Source of the DNA: Streptococcus sp. 263_SSPC
GTDB taxonomy: Bacteria; Bacillota; Bacilli; Lactobacillales; Aerococcaceae
Direction of reading: 5' to 3'
Length of the DNA stretch: 64,000 nt
Assembly: GCF_001071995.1 (NCBI RefSeq)
Contig: NZ_JVNU01000015.1
Coordinates: forward strand, 1-64,000
The notes beneath the pieces were generated by a model. The model ran no database searches. It was not told where the DNA came from and saw nothing but the letters and a program-made list of their open reading frames with translations. The translations under genes were made by a program, and so were the position numbers. This document shows, piece by piece, positions 16,149 to 25,597 of the stretch. The number at the start of each line of letters is the position of its first letter. Positions within the stretch are counted from its first letter, which is position 1.

Positions 16149-16202
16149 AGTCAAAAAAAGTCAAATAAAATTATTGACCTTTTCTGACTAATGGTGTATA
16201 CT
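16149..16202 (+). promoter_or_regulatory. clpB promoter with two CtsR boxes
   Basis: AGTCAAAAAAAGTCAAA (16149-16165) is a perfect match to the CtsR heptad repeat RGTCAAANANRGTCAAA. A second box on the minus strand (16173-16189, AGTCAGAAAAGGTCAAT) has two mismatches and overlaps the -35. The promoter is TTGACC (16174-16179), 17 bases, TATACT (16197-16202). CtsR should repress clpB until heat or protein-folding stress. Confidence 0.9.
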
Positions 16203-16240
16203 TTAATCATGGTCAAGAGACCACAAAAGGAGGAATGAAG

Positions 16241-18847
16241 ATGAATATTGAAAAAATGACTACAACAATGCAACAAGCATTAGGCCAAGCGCAACAAATT
16301 GCGATGGTACGTAAACATCAAGAAATTGATATTCCTCATTTATGGAAAGTATTTATGGAACCAAATCACTTTGCTAGAAATTTATATAGTGATTTACAAG
16401 TGAATGACAAAGAATTTGAGGAATTAATTGATAAAGAATTAGACCGTATTTCTGTAGTAGAAGGACAAAATGTCCAATATGGTCAAAGTATGAGTCAAAA
16501 CTTATATCGACTCTTTACAGAAGCTGAAAAGATTAGAGAAAGCTTTAAAGACGATTACTTATCTACAGAGGTAGTTGTACTTGCGTTGATGGAATTACAA
16601 AACCATCCATTGACTCGTTATTTAGTACAACATCACGTAACAAAAGAAAATTTGAGAGCTCGAATTGAGGAGCTAAGAGGGGGAGAACGTGTGACTAGTC
16701 AAAATCAAGAAGAACAATATGAAGCATTATCAAAATATGCACGTAATTTAAATGAAGCTGTTCAATCTGGTAAACAAGATCCAGTCATTGGACGTGATGA
16801 AGAAATTCGAGATGTGATTCGTATTTTATCTCGTAAAACAAAAAATAACCCTGTCTTAATCGGGGAACCTGGTGTTGGTAAAACAGCGATCGTTGAAGGA
16901 TTAGCTCAACGTATTGTTAAAAAAGACGTACCAGAAAACTTAAAAGATAAATTAATCTACTCATTAGATATGGGTGCTTTAATCGCGGGGGCAAAATACC
17001 GTGGTGAATTCGAAGAACGTTTGAAAGCCGTTCTTAAAGAAGTAACAAAATCAGAAGGACGCATCATCTTATTTATCGACGAAATCCACACAATTGTTGG
17101 TGCTGGTAAGACAGAAGGTTCTATGGATGCTGGTAACTTACTAAAACCAATGTTGGCTCGTGGTGAATTACATTGTATTGGTGCTACAACTCTTGACGAA
17201 TACCGTGAAAATATGGAAAAAGACAAAGCGTTAGAACGTCGTTTCCAAAAAGTACTTGTTCAAGAACCAACTGTTGAAGATACGATTTCAATTCTTCGTG
17301 GATTGAAAGAACGTTTCGAAATCCACCACAGTGTAAATATTCACGATAGTGCGTTAGTAGCTGCTGCGACTTTATCAAACCGTTATATTACTGACAGATT
17401 CTTGCCAGATAAAGCGATTGACTTAGTCGATGAAGCCTGTGCTACAATCCGCGTTGAAATGAACTCAATGCCAACAGAACTCGATGCAGTAACTCGTCGT
17501 TTGATGCAACTTGAAATCGAAGAACAAGCGTTGAAGATGGAAAAAGATGACGCTTCTCAAAAACGTCTTGCTATTTTACAAGAGGAATTAGCAGAACAAC
17601 GTGAAAAAGCCAATAACCTCAAAATGAAATGGGAAATCGAAAAAGAAGAAGTCAATAAAATCCGTAATAAACGCGAAGAAATCGACCGTGCTAAACGCGA
17701 ATTAGAACAAGCAGAGGCTGATTATAACCTTGAAAAAGCTGCTGAACTTCGCCATGGACGTATTCCAGCTCTTGAACATGAGTTGAAAGAACTAGAAGAT
17801 CAAAACAAAGCGAATGCTGAAAGCACGCAACGTCTCGTTCAAGAATCAGTAACTTCAGAAGAAATTGCTCGAGTAGTGGGACGCTTGACAGGTATTCCTG
17901 TAACGAAGCTAATGGAAGGCGAACGTGAAAAACTTCTTCACTTAGAAGATATTCTTCATGAACGTGTCATTGGTCAAGATGAAGCCGTACAAAAAGTGGC
18001 TTCAGCAGTTCTTCGTTCTCGTGCAGGGTTGCAAAATCCTAGCCGTCCAATCGGAAGCTTCTTGTTCCTAGGACCTACTGGGGTTGGTAAGACAGAACTT
18101 GCGAAAGCTCTGGCAGAAGATTTATTCGACTCAGAAGACCATATGGTTCGTATCGACATGAGTGAATATATGGAAAAACATTCAGTGTCTCGTTTAGTGG
18201 GAGCTCCTCCAGGATATGTTGGATATGAAGAAGGAGGCCAATTAACAGAAGCTGTTCGTCGTAATCCATATACAATCGTTCTTTTAGATGAAATTGAAAA
18301 AGCACATCCAGATGTATTTAATATCTTGTTACAAGTATTAGACGATGGACGTTTAACAGATTCTAAAGGACGAGTAGTAGACTTCAAGAATACAGTAATG
18401 ATTATGACAAGTAATATTGGTTCACAATTCTTGCTTGAAACACAAGGAGATACAATCGATGAAGAAACTCGTACGGCAGTTGAGGGCGTTCTAAAAGCAA
18501 CCTTCAAACCAGAGTTCCTAAACCGTATCGACGAAACAATCTTCTTCACGCCGCTTTCTAAAGACAACATTCGTGGTATCATCACGAAGATGTTGAATCA
18601 ATTAGCAGTACGTGTGGAAGATCAAGAAATCGTCTTAAGCTTTACAGATGAATTGAAAGATTGGATTGCAGATAATGCGTATAATCCAGTGTATGGTGCT
18701 CGTCCAATTGCGCGTTACATCCAACGTGAAATTGAAACACCACTTGCTAAAGAAATCATCCGTGCAAGCATCCTTCCAGGAGACAAAGTGAAATGTGATT
18801 TAGGTATTGATCACGTGACATTTGAAGTCATCGGAAAGAATGAATAA
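16241..18847 (+). CDS. clpB: ATP-dependent disaggregase ClpB
   Basis: An 868-residue Hsp100 chaperone that, with DnaK, pulls polypeptides out of aggregates. Order of parts: Clp N domain (1-150), AAA1 with Walker A GEPGVGKT (208-215), a long middle coiled coil (about 400-520, rich in Glu/Lys), AAA2 with Walker A GPTGVGKT (611-618) and the pore loop GYVGYEEGG. The long middle domain and absence of a ClpP-binding loop identify ClpB rather than ClpC. The ATG at 16241 is 7 bases after AGGAGG; the in-frame ATG at 16235 is too close. Transcription is under CtsR (two boxes upstream). Confidence 0.97.
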   Translation: MNIEKMTTTMQQALGQAQQIAMVRKHQEIDIPHLWKVFMEPNHFARNLYSDLQVNDKEFEELIDKELDRISVVEGQNVQYGQSMSQNLYRLFTEAEKIRESFKDDYLSTEVVVLALMELQNHPLTRYLVQHHVTKENLRARIEELRGGERVTSQNQEEQYEALSKYARNLNEAVQSGKQDPVIGRDEEIRDVIRILSRKTKNNPVLIGEPGVGKTAIVEGLAQRIVKKDVPENLKDKLIYSLDMGALIAGAKYRGEFEERLKAVLKEVTKSEGRIILFIDEIHTIVGAGKTEGSMDAGNLLKPMLARGELHCIGATTLDEYRENMEKDKALERRFQKVLVQEPTVEDTISILRGLKERFEIHHSVNIHDSALVAAATLSNRYITDRFLPDKAIDLVDEACATIRVEMNSMPTELDAVTRRLMQLEIEEQALKMEKDDASQKRLAILQEELAEQREKANNLKMKWEIEKEEVNKIRNKREEIDRAKRELEQAEADYNLEKAAELRHGRIPALEHELKELEDQNKANAESTQRLVQESVTSEEIARVVGRLTGIPVTKLMEGEREKLLHLEDILHERVIGQDEAVQKVASAVLRSRAGLQNPSRPIGSFLFLGPTGVGKTELAKALAEDLFDSEDHMVRIDMSEYMEKHSVSRLVGAPPGYVGYEEGGQLTEAVRRNPYTIVLLDEIEKAHPDVFNILLQVLDDGRLTDSKGRVVDFKNTVMIMTSNIGSQFLLETQGDTIDEETRTAVEGVLKATFKPEFLNRIDETIFFTPLSKDNIRGIITKMLNQLAVRVEDQEIVLSFTDELKDWIADNAYNPVYGARPIARYIQREIETPLAKEIIRASILPGDKVKCDLGIDHVTFEVIGKNE

Positions 18848-18858
18848 TAAGTAAAAAG

Positions 18859-18892
18859 AAAACGCAATGGGCATTTGTCCATTGCGTTTTTT
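18859..18892. terminator. Bidirectional terminator between clpB and the rRNA methylase gene
   Basis: Perfect 12-bp stem AAAACGCAATGG / CCATTGCGTTTT with an 8-base loop between convergent genes. Confidence 0.92.
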
Positions 18893-18897
18893 GTGTT

Positions 18898-20046
18898 TTA
18901 TTTATCTTCTTGAACGCGGCGTTTTCTGACTCCCCAGAATTGGAAGTAGTCGGTACGGATGGCACCGTTATAGAGTTTGCGTTTCTTAGTCGCTTTTTGT
19001 CCGTAATGATCTTCGAACGTTAAGTCGCTTGTTAAGATGTACTTACTCCAAGTTGTCAGTGGAGCATACGTTTCACCCATTTGTTTATAGATGGCTTGAG
19101 CTTGTTCTTCAGAAAGAAGACGGTCTCCATATGGTGGGTTTGCCACGATAATTCCATTTTCTTTCTTAGTACGGAAGTCCTTCAATTGCATTTGTTTGAA
19201 TTCGATTTGGTCTGCGACACCTGCTTTAATCGCATTTTGTTTCGCAATTTCAATCATGGAGCCATCAATATCGGCACCAAGAATGTCGAGTTGAAGGTCA
19301 GTGCGGATTTCTTTTCTAGCTTCTTCTCTAACTTTATCGAAGACACCAGGAGTAAAGAAGGTCCATTTTTCAGCAGCAAATGAACGATTCAAACCAGGAG
19401 CGATGTTCTTACCGATAAGGGCCGCTTCAATTGGAATCGTACCAGAACCACAAGTAGGGTCATAGAATGGTTTATCAGGATACCAGCTTGTAAGCATCAC
19501 AAGAGCCGCAGCCATGTTTTCTTTAAGTGGAGCGCCACCTTTTTCAGTACGGTAACCACGCTTAAAGAGACTTGTTCCGCTCGTATCGATTGTAAGAGTC
19601 ACAACATCTTTTAAAATTGCGACTTCGATAGGATAGAGGGCACCAGTCTCAGGTAAGTGAGTACGTCGGTGGTAAGCCTCGCTTAAACGATTCACAATCG
19701 CTTTTTTAACGATTGATTGGCAGTTAGGAACACTGTGAAGAGTAGATTTCACAGATTTACCAGATACTGGGAATTCAGCATCGACTGGAAGAATTTTCTC
19801 CCAAGGAATCGCCTTTGTTTGTTCAAAGAGCGAGTCGAATGTTTTTGCAGTGAATTGTCCCATAATAATTTTGATGCGGTCTGCAGTTCGAAGCCAAATA
19901 TTGGTGCGGGCGATATCGTAATCGTCACCTTCAAAGAAGGCTTTGCCGTTTTCTACTTGAACATCATAACCCATGTTGCGTAATTCTTTACCAACAAGAG
20001 CTTCAATCCCTGCAGCAGCAGTTGCTACTAATTTATATTTTGTCAT
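18898..20046 (-). CDS. THUMP-domain class I rRNA methyltransferase (RlmL/YpsC-like)
   Basis: A 382-residue SAM-dependent enzyme that probably makes m2G in 23S rRNA. The N-terminal 60 residues (TAAAGIEALVGKELRNMGY) and following region form a ferredoxin-like plus THUMP RNA-binding unit; the catalytic domain shows FYDPTCGSGTIPIEAA for SAM binding and the N-methylase motif VANPPYG. It is the YpsC type (methylase domain of RlmL without the C-terminal RlmK part). The start at 20046 follows AAAGGAGA at 6 bases. Order gpsB-rnpB-this gene is conserved in Firmicutes. No room exists for a promoter between the rnpB terminator and this start. Confidence 0.92.
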   Translation of the reverse strand: MTKYKLVATAAAGIEALVGKELRNMGYDVQVENGKAFFEGDDYDIARTNIWLRTADRIKIIMGQFTAKTFDSLFEQTKAIPWEKILPVDAEFPVSGKSVKSTLHSVPNCQSIVKKAIVNRLSEAYHRRTHLPETGALYPIEVAILKDVVTLTIDTSGTSLFKRGYRTEKGGAPLKENMAAALVMLTSWYPDKPFYDPTCGSGTIPIEAALIGKNIAPGLNRSFAAEKWTFFTPGVFDKVREEARKEIRTDLQLDILGADIDGSMIEIAKQNAIKAGVADQIEFKQMQLKDFRTKKENGIIVANPPYGDRLLSEEQAQAIYKQMGETYAPLTTWSKYILTSDLTFEDHYGQKATKKRKLYNGAIRTDYFQFWGVRKRRVQEDK

Positions 20047-20064
20047 AGATTTCTCCTTTATTCG

Positions 20065-20098
20065 TAAAAAGAGGAGTGGACACAAGGCCACACTCCTT
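20065..20098 (-). terminator. Terminator of rnpB
   Basis: On the minus strand AGGAGTG and CACTCCT form a 7-bp stem around a loop with further pairing, followed by CTTTTT. It ends only 7 bases before the ribosome site of the downstream methylase gene. Confidence 0.75.
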
Positions 20099-20114
20099 AC
20101 AATTCGCTAAAATC

Positions 20115-20488
20115 CTGAAGTAAACTTCTGTAAGCCATGTTCTGTTCCATTTAATAGCAGGATCTATTAAATTTCAGTAATCATCTGTCTACACATCATG
20201 TGTCTCTTTTTTCGTTCATTTCCTAGTAAGAGTGCCCCTACCATAAGTTTGGGTTGCTCGCTCGAGGGGTTTACCGCGTTCCACCAATTCCGTTTCCAAA
20301 ATTGCTTCGTCACTGTGGCACTTTCAAGAATACTAGAGCATAGCATTGCCGTAGCTCGTTTTTCTGCCGTCAACCTAAAGTTGCCTTAGCTTATTGTTTC
20401 GCTAAGCACGATCACTACAAGCATCTCAGCCTGTGCGAGCATGGACTTTCCTCAGCAAATTAATGCCGCGATTACTCAAAGTTTACTA
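20115..20488 (-). ncRNA. rnpB: RNase P RNA (class B)
   Basis: Catalytic RNA of RNase P, which trims tRNA 5' ends. On the minus strand the conserved GAGGAAAGTCC lies at 20453-20443, and the 3' signature AGAACATGGCTTACAG at 20143-20128. The two ends (TAGTAAACTTT near 20488 and GAAGTTTACTTC near 20117) pair to form helix P1. Length about 374 bases and the overall order of conserved blocks match the Bacillus type. Ends are estimated from P1, accurate to a few bases. A possible -10 box TATAAC lies at 20509-20504. Confidence 0.95.
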
Positions 20489-20523
20489 AATTTAAAAAAG
20501 TTCGTTATATCAAATCTGATATA

Positions 20524-20937
20524 TTAATAATTATTGTCGCGTACTGGTGTAATCACGCGTGTTTTGTAGAAATCATCATCGTCTTCAGCAACATCTTGAG
20601 AAGGAGAAGAGTAGTTGTCTTCTTCTAATTTAGAATCGAAAACGTGTTTTTCTAAGTTTGATAAACGTTTTAAGATATCAAAATTTGTAACTCCTGATGA
20701 AGATACATTGCTTGAACGGTTTGTTTTTGAAACAGTAGCTTGACGTGAGAGTTCATCTACTTTTGTTAATAAACGTTCATTTTCAGCTTGTAAGAAGCTG
20801 ATTTCTTTTTGGAATGTGTCATAATCACGAATAATTAAATCTAAAAATGCATCGACTTCTTCAATGTCGAAACCTCTGAATGAGCGTTTGAATTGTTTTT
20901 GTAAAATATCTTTTGTACTTAATGAAATACGTGCCAT
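20524..20937 (-). CDS. gpsB: Cell division protein GpsB
   Basis: A 137-residue DivIVA-like coiled-coil protein that links penicillin-binding proteins to the division machinery and shuttles between septum and side wall. The N-terminal lipid-binding domain shows LSTKDILQKQFKRSFRGFD then EEVDAFLDLIIRDYDTF, followed by a coiled coil to about residue 70, a Ser/Asn/Thr-rich linker (75-90) and a short C-terminal trimerising helix (NFDILKRLSNLEKHVF). AGGGG precedes the start. rnpB follows 35 bases downstream on the same strand, as in many Firmicutes. Confidence 0.93.
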   Translation of the reverse strand: MARISLSTKDILQKQFKRSFRGFDIEEVDAFLDLIIRDYDTFQKEISFLQAENERLLTKVDELSRQATVSKTNRSSNVSSSGVTNFDILKRLSNLEKHVFDSKLEEDNYSSPSQDVAEDDDDFYKTRVITPVRDNNY

Positions 20938-21060
20938 AATTGCTTTCCCCTTTTTTAATCTGTCAAATAGTCATTAATTAATTTATCTTCTTAATGATAC
21001 TAAAATCCATGCGAAAATACAAATAGGATAGGGTTATTTTTAGTTATTTTTAATGAAATT

Positions 21061-21069
21061 TGTTATAAT
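21061..21069 (+). promoter_or_regulatory. Extended -10 promoter of prmA-rsmE
   Basis: TGTTATAAT, 25 bases before the ribosome site of prmA; the -35 is weak. Confidence 0.55.
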
Positions 21070-21102
21070 TTTTAAAAAATACAAGTAAAGAAGAGGGTTA
21101 AC

Positions 21103-22047
21103 ATGAATTGGTTAGAAGTCTCAGTAAATACGCATTCTGAGAGCGTGGAAGTCGTAAGTTCGATTTTAATTGAATTAGGATCAAAAGGAGTCTCTATCGA
21201 TGACCCTCAAGACTATTACCAATTAACAGATGAACAATTGGAATGGTTGAAAGTACAACAAAAAGACTTATACGAAACAGATACAGTGATTGTGAAAGGT
21301 TATTTCCAACCAAGCCAATGGACTGAGGAAGCCAAAAATCAGTTAGACGAGCAATTAAAAGAGCTTGAAAGTTACGGCCTAGAAACAGGACCATTAACCG
21401 TTCGTGTTAGTGAGGTTGGAGAAGAAGACTGGGCAACGGCATGGAAGCAATACTACTTCCCAGTACGTGTAACGCGCTATTTAACGGTTGTTCCTAGTTG
21501 GGTAGATTATGAGAAAGAACAAGAAGATGAACTCTTAATCGAATTAGATCCAGGGCTTGCGTTTGGAACAGGAACGCACCCAACGACACAGCTCTCACTC
21601 ACAGCCCTTGAACAAACGATTCGTGGCGGTGAAAGTGTGCTAGATGTTGGTACTGGTTCGGGTGTTTTAAGTATCGCTTCTAAACTTTTAGGAGCTGGAC
21701 TAGTGACGGCCTTTGATATTGATGAGATGGCTACACGTGTGGCCAAAGAAAACATTGCATTGAACCCAACGATTGGGGCAATCGATGTCTATGAAAATAA
21801 CTTACTTGTTGGTGTAGACCAAAAGAGTGATTTAATCGTAGCGAATATTTTAGCAGAGATTTTAGTACAGATGCCTGAAGATGCGTATCGTAACTTGAAT
21901 GATACTGGAACATTAATCTTATCAGGAATTATCGAATCAAAAGCAAAAGAAGTACAAGAAGCATATGAAAAAGCAGGCTTCACTCTAGTAGAACGCATGA
22001 CAATGAAAGAGTGGAATTGCTTTGTAATGAAAAAGGATGTTGAGTAA
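21103..22047 (+). CDS. prmA: Ribosomal protein L11 methyltransferase
   Basis: A 314-residue class I methyltransferase that trimethylates lysines and the N-terminus of ribosomal protein L11. The N-terminal L11-binding domain (1-100) begins MNWLEVSV and has the ISDP-like IDDPQDY; the catalytic part shows LDPGLAFGTGTHPTT (about 148-162) and the SAM-binding LDVGTGSGVLSI (about 180-191). Its stop codon shares one base with the rsmE start (TAATG), so the two are translationally coupled. prmA-rsmE-rel order is common in Firmicutes. Confidence 0.95.
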   Translation: MNWLEVSVNTHSESVEVVSSILIELGSKGVSIDDPQDYYQLTDEQLEWLKVQQKDLYETDTVIVKGYFQPSQWTEEAKNQLDEQLKELESYGLETGPLTVRVSEVGEEDWATAWKQYYFPVRVTRYLTVVPSWVDYEKEQEDELLIELDPGLAFGTGTHPTTQLSLTALEQTIRGGESVLDVGTGSGVLSIASKLLGAGLVTAFDIDEMATRVAKENIALNPTIGAIDVYENNLLVGVDQKSDLIVANILAEILVQMPEDAYRNLNDTGTLILSGIIESKAKEVQEAYEKAGFTLVERMTMKEWNCFVMKKDVE

Positions 22048-22793
22048 TGCAACGGTATTTTGTAAAAGGAAACGTAAGTGAAACGTCGCATTCATTAGAG
22101 TTCTCAAAAGACCAAGTGCATCAGTTGAAAAAAGTCATGCGTGTACGTGTGGGAGAGCAATTAGAAGTCGTGGATGATGACAGTCAATTAGCCATCGTTG
22201 AAGTGATGGAATTAGAGCCATTTGAAGTGAAAGTGGTTGAACTTTTGGAGCAAAAAGTAGAACTTCCTGTATCGGTTACGATTGCAGTAGGGCTCTCAAA
22301 AGGAGATAAACTTGACTGGATTGTTCAAAAGGCAACAGAACTTGGCGTGAGTGAAATTATTCTTCTCTCGATGACAAGAAACGTGGTTAAATGGACGGGA
22401 GATAAGGCAGACAAGAAGATTGAACGTCTTCAAAAGATTGCCGAAGAAGCGAGCGAACAATCGCATCGCCTGAAAGTCCCACGCGTCACAAGCGTGATGA
22501 CGCTAAAAGAATTAGCTAGTTACACTTCGAATTACGAGCAAAAGTTGATTGCTTATGAAGAGTCTGCCAAAGTTGGAGAAAGCCTTCAATTGATTAAGAG
22601 TTTGCAGTCATTACAGGAAAATGAGCGCGTTATTTTTGTCTTTGGTCCGGAAGGTGGCATCGAAGAACAAGAAGTGGAGTTGTTAGAGGAAAGTGGATAT
22701 CTTCCATGTTCACTAGGTCCACGTATTTTACGCGCTGAAACAGCACCGTTATATGCACTAGCAGCAGTTTCATATCAATGTGAGTTATTATAG
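22047..22793 (+). CDS. rsmE: 16S rRNA (uracil1498-N3)-methyltransferase
   Basis: A 248-residue SPOUT methyltransferase that makes m3U1498 in 16S rRNA. It has an N-terminal PUA-like domain (1-70) and a C-terminal trefoil-knot domain with FVFGPEGGIEEQEVELL and LGPRILRAETAPLYAL, both family signatures. The start overlaps the last base of prmA. Confidence 0.95.
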   Translation: MQRYFVKGNVSETSHSLEFSKDQVHQLKKVMRVRVGEQLEVVDDDSQLAIVEVMELEPFEVKVVELLEQKVELPVSVTIAVGLSKGDKLDWIVQKATELGVSEIILLSMTRNVVKWTGDKADKKIERLQKIAEEASEQSHRLKVPRVTSVMTLKELASYTSNYEQKLIAYEESAKVGESLQLIKSLQSLQENERVIFVFGPEGGIEEQEVELLEESGYLPCSLGPRILRAETAPLYALAAVSYQCELL

Positions 22794-22803
22794 GAACCAA
22801 TAG

Positions 22804-22832
22804 TTGACGATAGTCTATTGTCGCGGTACTAT
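22804..22832 (+). promoter_or_regulatory. rel promoter containing a 17-bp palindrome
   Basis: TTGACG (22804-22809), 17-base spacer, TACTAT (22827-22832). Inside it, GACGATAG-T-CTATTGTC (22806-22822) is a palindrome with one mismatch, covering the end of the -35 and most of the spacer, the usual place for a repressor operator. Confidence 0.7.
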
Positions 22833-22871
22833 TAGGAATACATTAGAGCGCAATGCTTAAGGAGTTTACAA

Positions 22872-25088
22872 ATGTCTAAAAATAAGACTTATACCGCAGA
22901 TGATGTCCTTGCAATGTGTAAGGAGTACATGAACGAAACACATATTAAATTTATTGAAAAAGCTATCTATTTTGCGACTTATGCTCATAAAGATCAAATT
23001 CGTAAATCTGGAGAAGCTTATATTGTGCATCCCATTCAAGTAGCTGGAATTCTTGCTGAATTAAAGTTGGATCCAGACACGATTGCGACTGGGTTTCTTC
23101 ATGATGTCGTCGAAGATACTGGGTTTAGTATTGATGATATTGAATACGAATTTGGAAAAGATGTTGCATTTCTCGTTGAAGGTGTAACAAAACTAGGAAA
23201 AATTAAATATAAATCTCATGCGGAGCAACAAGCGGAAAACCACCGTAAGATGCTTCTTGCGATGGCTAATGATCTTCGTGTTATCATGGTGAAACTAGCT
23301 GACCGTTTGCATAATTTACGTACGTTAAAATTCCACAAGCCTGAAAAGCAACGAATGATTGCGGAAGAAACGCTTGAGATTTATGCACCTCTTGCACACC
23401 GCTTAGGGATGAATAAAATTAAGTGGGAGTTAGAAGATACGTCTTTACGTTATCTAAACCCACAGCAATATTATCGTATCGTTCATTTAATGAATTCCAA
23501 ACGTGATGAGCGTGAAGAATACATTGAGACAACAATTGAAAATATTAAAGAAGCAACTAAAGACTTGGATATCGAAGCGGTTATTTATGGACGTCCAAAA
23601 CATATTTACTCCATTTACCGTAAGATGAAAGATCAAAAGAAACAGTTCAGCGAGATCTATGACTTACTTGCGATTCGTGTATTAGTCGATAGCATTAAAG
23701 ATTGCTACGCCGTTCTTGGGGCGATTCATACAAAATGGAAACCAATGCCAGGTCGTTTTAAAGACTACATCGCGATTCCGAAGGCGAATATGTATCAGTC
23801 CATCCATACAACCGTAATCGGGCCAGGAGGACGACCAGTAGAGATTCAAATTCGTACATTTGAAATGCACCAAGTTGCTGAATACGGGGTTGCGGCTCAC
23901 TGGGCTTATAAAGAAGGAAATAAAGAGAAAGTTACAAACGATCCGTTGCAAAAACAATTGGACTGGTTTAAAGACTTAATTGAACTTCAAAACGAAACGA
24001 AAGACGCTAAAGACTTTATGAATAGCGTGAAGGAAGATATCTTTGGGGATAAGGTTTATGTCTTCACACCAAAAGGGGATGTTTCAGAACTTCCTTTAGG
24101 ATCTGGACCGCTTGATTTTGCATACAACATCCATACGGAAGTTGGAAACAAAACAGTCGGCGCCAAAGTCAATAATAAGATTGTTCCCTTGAACTATCAG
24201 TTGAAGACTGGGGATATCGTAGAAGTATTAACGTCTGCGAATTCATTTGGACCTTCTCGTGACTGGATTAATCTGGTTTATACGACTCGTGCCAAAAATA
24301 AAATCAAACGTTTCTTCAAGTTACAAGACCGTGATGAAAATATTATCAAGGGTCGCGAGTTACTTGAAAAACAAATTACAGAGCTTGGATTTAACTTCAA
24401 AGACTTTATGACGAAACAGGGCATGAAAGACATTGCATCCCGTTTCAACTTTGGAACAGAAGAAGATTTACTAGCATCTATTGGTTTTGGAGAAATCTCT
24501 TATCAAACAGTTGCTAATAAAATGACTGACAAAGCGCGTAAAGAAATCGAAGACCAAAAAGTGGTCGAAACTGCTTTTGAGAAGACGACAACTCAAGGAC
24601 AGAAGAAGGAAAGCCAAAAGATGAAAATTCGTCACGAAGGTGGCGTCATCATCGAAGGGGTGGACAATCTTCTCATTCGCTTAAGCCGTTGTTGTAATCC
24701 AGTTCCTGGAGACGATATCGTTGGTTATATTACAAAAGGTCGCGGGATTTCAGTTCATAGAAAAGACTGTCCAAATGTTCAACTTCCTGAGAGTGAACAA
24801 AATCGTCTAATCGAAGTGGATTGGGAAGATACAACTAATACTGGGCAACAATACGATACAGAATTGGTTGTTGAAGGATATAACCGTAATGGGTTGTTGA
24901 ATGAAGTCTTGAATGTCATCAACAGTACGACTAAATCGTTAAATTCTGTCAACGGTAAAGTTGATGCAAATAAGATGGCGACGATTTCTGTCAATATCGG
25001 AATTATGAATACGCACCAATTAGATTTTATTGTAGATAAAATCAAACAAATTCCTGATGTATATAGTGTACGTCGTGTGATTTCATAG
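22872..25088 (+). CDS. rel: Bifunctional (p)ppGpp synthetase/hydrolase (RelA/SpoT)
   Basis: A 738-residue stringent-response enzyme that makes and degrades (p)ppGpp, acting on ribosomes that sense uncharged tRNA. The hydrolase HD domain (45-200) has His77-Asp78 in GFLHDVVEDT, intact. The synthetase domain (about 235-345) has RPKHIYSIYRKM, YDLLAIRVLV and RFKDYIAIPKANMYQSIHT. These are followed by TGS (VYVFTPKGDVSELPLGS, about 393-410), the zinc-finger-like CCNPVPGDDIVGYITKGRG and a C-terminal ACT domain. Both activities look functional. dtd follows by 9 bases, the usual Firmicutes pairing. Confidence 0.97.
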   Translation: MSKNKTYTADDVLAMCKEYMNETHIKFIEKAIYFATYAHKDQIRKSGEAYIVHPIQVAGILAELKLDPDTIATGFLHDVVEDTGFSIDDIEYEFGKDVAFLVEGVTKLGKIKYKSHAEQQAENHRKMLLAMANDLRVIMVKLADRLHNLRTLKFHKPEKQRMIAEETLEIYAPLAHRLGMNKIKWELEDTSLRYLNPQQYYRIVHLMNSKRDEREEYIETTIENIKEATKDLDIEAVIYGRPKHIYSIYRKMKDQKKQFSEIYDLLAIRVLVDSIKDCYAVLGAIHTKWKPMPGRFKDYIAIPKANMYQSIHTTVIGPGGRPVEIQIRTFEMHQVAEYGVAAHWAYKEGNKEKVTNDPLQKQLDWFKDLIELQNETKDAKDFMNSVKEDIFGDKVYVFTPKGDVSELPLGSGPLDFAYNIHTEVGNKTVGAKVNNKIVPLNYQLKTGDIVEVLTSANSFGPSRDWINLVYTTRAKNKIKRFFKLQDRDENIIKGRELLEKQITELGFNFKDFMTKQGMKDIASRFNFGTEEDLLASIGFGEISYQTVANKMTDKARKEIEDQKVVETAFEKTTTQGQKKESQKMKIRHEGGVIIEGVDNLLIRLSRCCNPVPGDDIVGYITKGRGISVHRKDCPNVQLPESEQNRLIEVDWEDTTNTGQQYDTELVVEGYNRNGLLNEVLNVINSTTKSLNSVNGKVDANKMATISVNIGIMNTHQLDFIVDKIKQIPDVYSVRRVIS

Positions 25089-25097
25089 GAGGAGTTC

Positions 25098-25547
25098 ATG
25101 AGAATTGTATTACAGCGAGTGAAGTCCGCTAGCGTATCGATTGAAGGGACTGTTGTTGGTGAAATCGAACAAGGGTTTCTGTTACTAGTAGGAGTAGGGC
25201 CTGATGATACTAGAGATGATGCGTCTTACTTAGCAAGAAAGATTGCTGGAATGCGTATCTTCAGCGATGAGAATGGAAAAATGAATCTGTCGATTGACCA
25301 AGTCGGCGGAAAGATTTTATCCGTTTCCCAGTTTACACTGTTTGCAGATACGAAAAAAGGAAACAGACCTTCTTTTACAGGAGCTGCGAGTCCTGAAGCT
25401 GCAAACAAGCTCTATGAAGAATTCAATGAAATCCTGCGCACGGAGTATGGGTTAATTGTTGAAACAGGAGAGTTTGGAGCGGATATGCAAGTCAGTCTTG
25501 TGAATGATGGGCCAGTAACCATCTTACTCGATACCAAAAATCAATAA
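25098..25547 (+). CDS. dtd: D-aminoacyl-tRNA deacylase
   Basis: A 149-residue proofreading enzyme that removes D-amino acids (and glycine from tRNA-Ala) from tRNAs. Conserved blocks are [19 protein letters not shown] (about 77-95), containing the catalytic Ser-Gln-Thr region, and the cross-subunit Gly-Pro motif [11 protein letters not shown] near the C-terminus. GGAGG precedes the start, 9 bases after rel, so it is made from the rel transcript. Confidence 0.96.
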   Translation: MRIVLQRVKSASVSIEGTVVGEIEQGFLLLVGVGPDDTRDDASYLARKIAGMRIFSDENGKMNLSIDQVGGKILSVSQFTLFADTKKGNRPSFTGAASPEAANKLYEEFNEILRTEYGLIVETGEFGADMQVSLVNDGPVTILLDTKNQ

Positions 25548-25554
25548 AAAAAGA

Positions 25555-25582
25555 AAGCACAGGAGAAATCCTGTGCTTATTT
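25555..25582 (+). terminator. Terminator of rel-dtd
   Basis: Perfect 10-bp stem AAGCACAGGA / TCCTGTGCTT closed by a GAAA tetraloop, then ATTTATTT. Confidence 0.85.
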
Positions 25583-25597
25583 ATTTGGTTAAAAGGA

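Noticed and set aside
17974-18585. 203-codon minus-strand frame inside clpB
   Set aside because: It is antisense to the conserved AAA2 domain, lacks a ribosome site and its protein has no domain; long shadow frames are common opposite biased coding sequence.
20167-20389. Open frames of 63-68 codons on both strands
   Set aside because: They fall inside RNase P RNA, whose conserved blocks explain the sequence.
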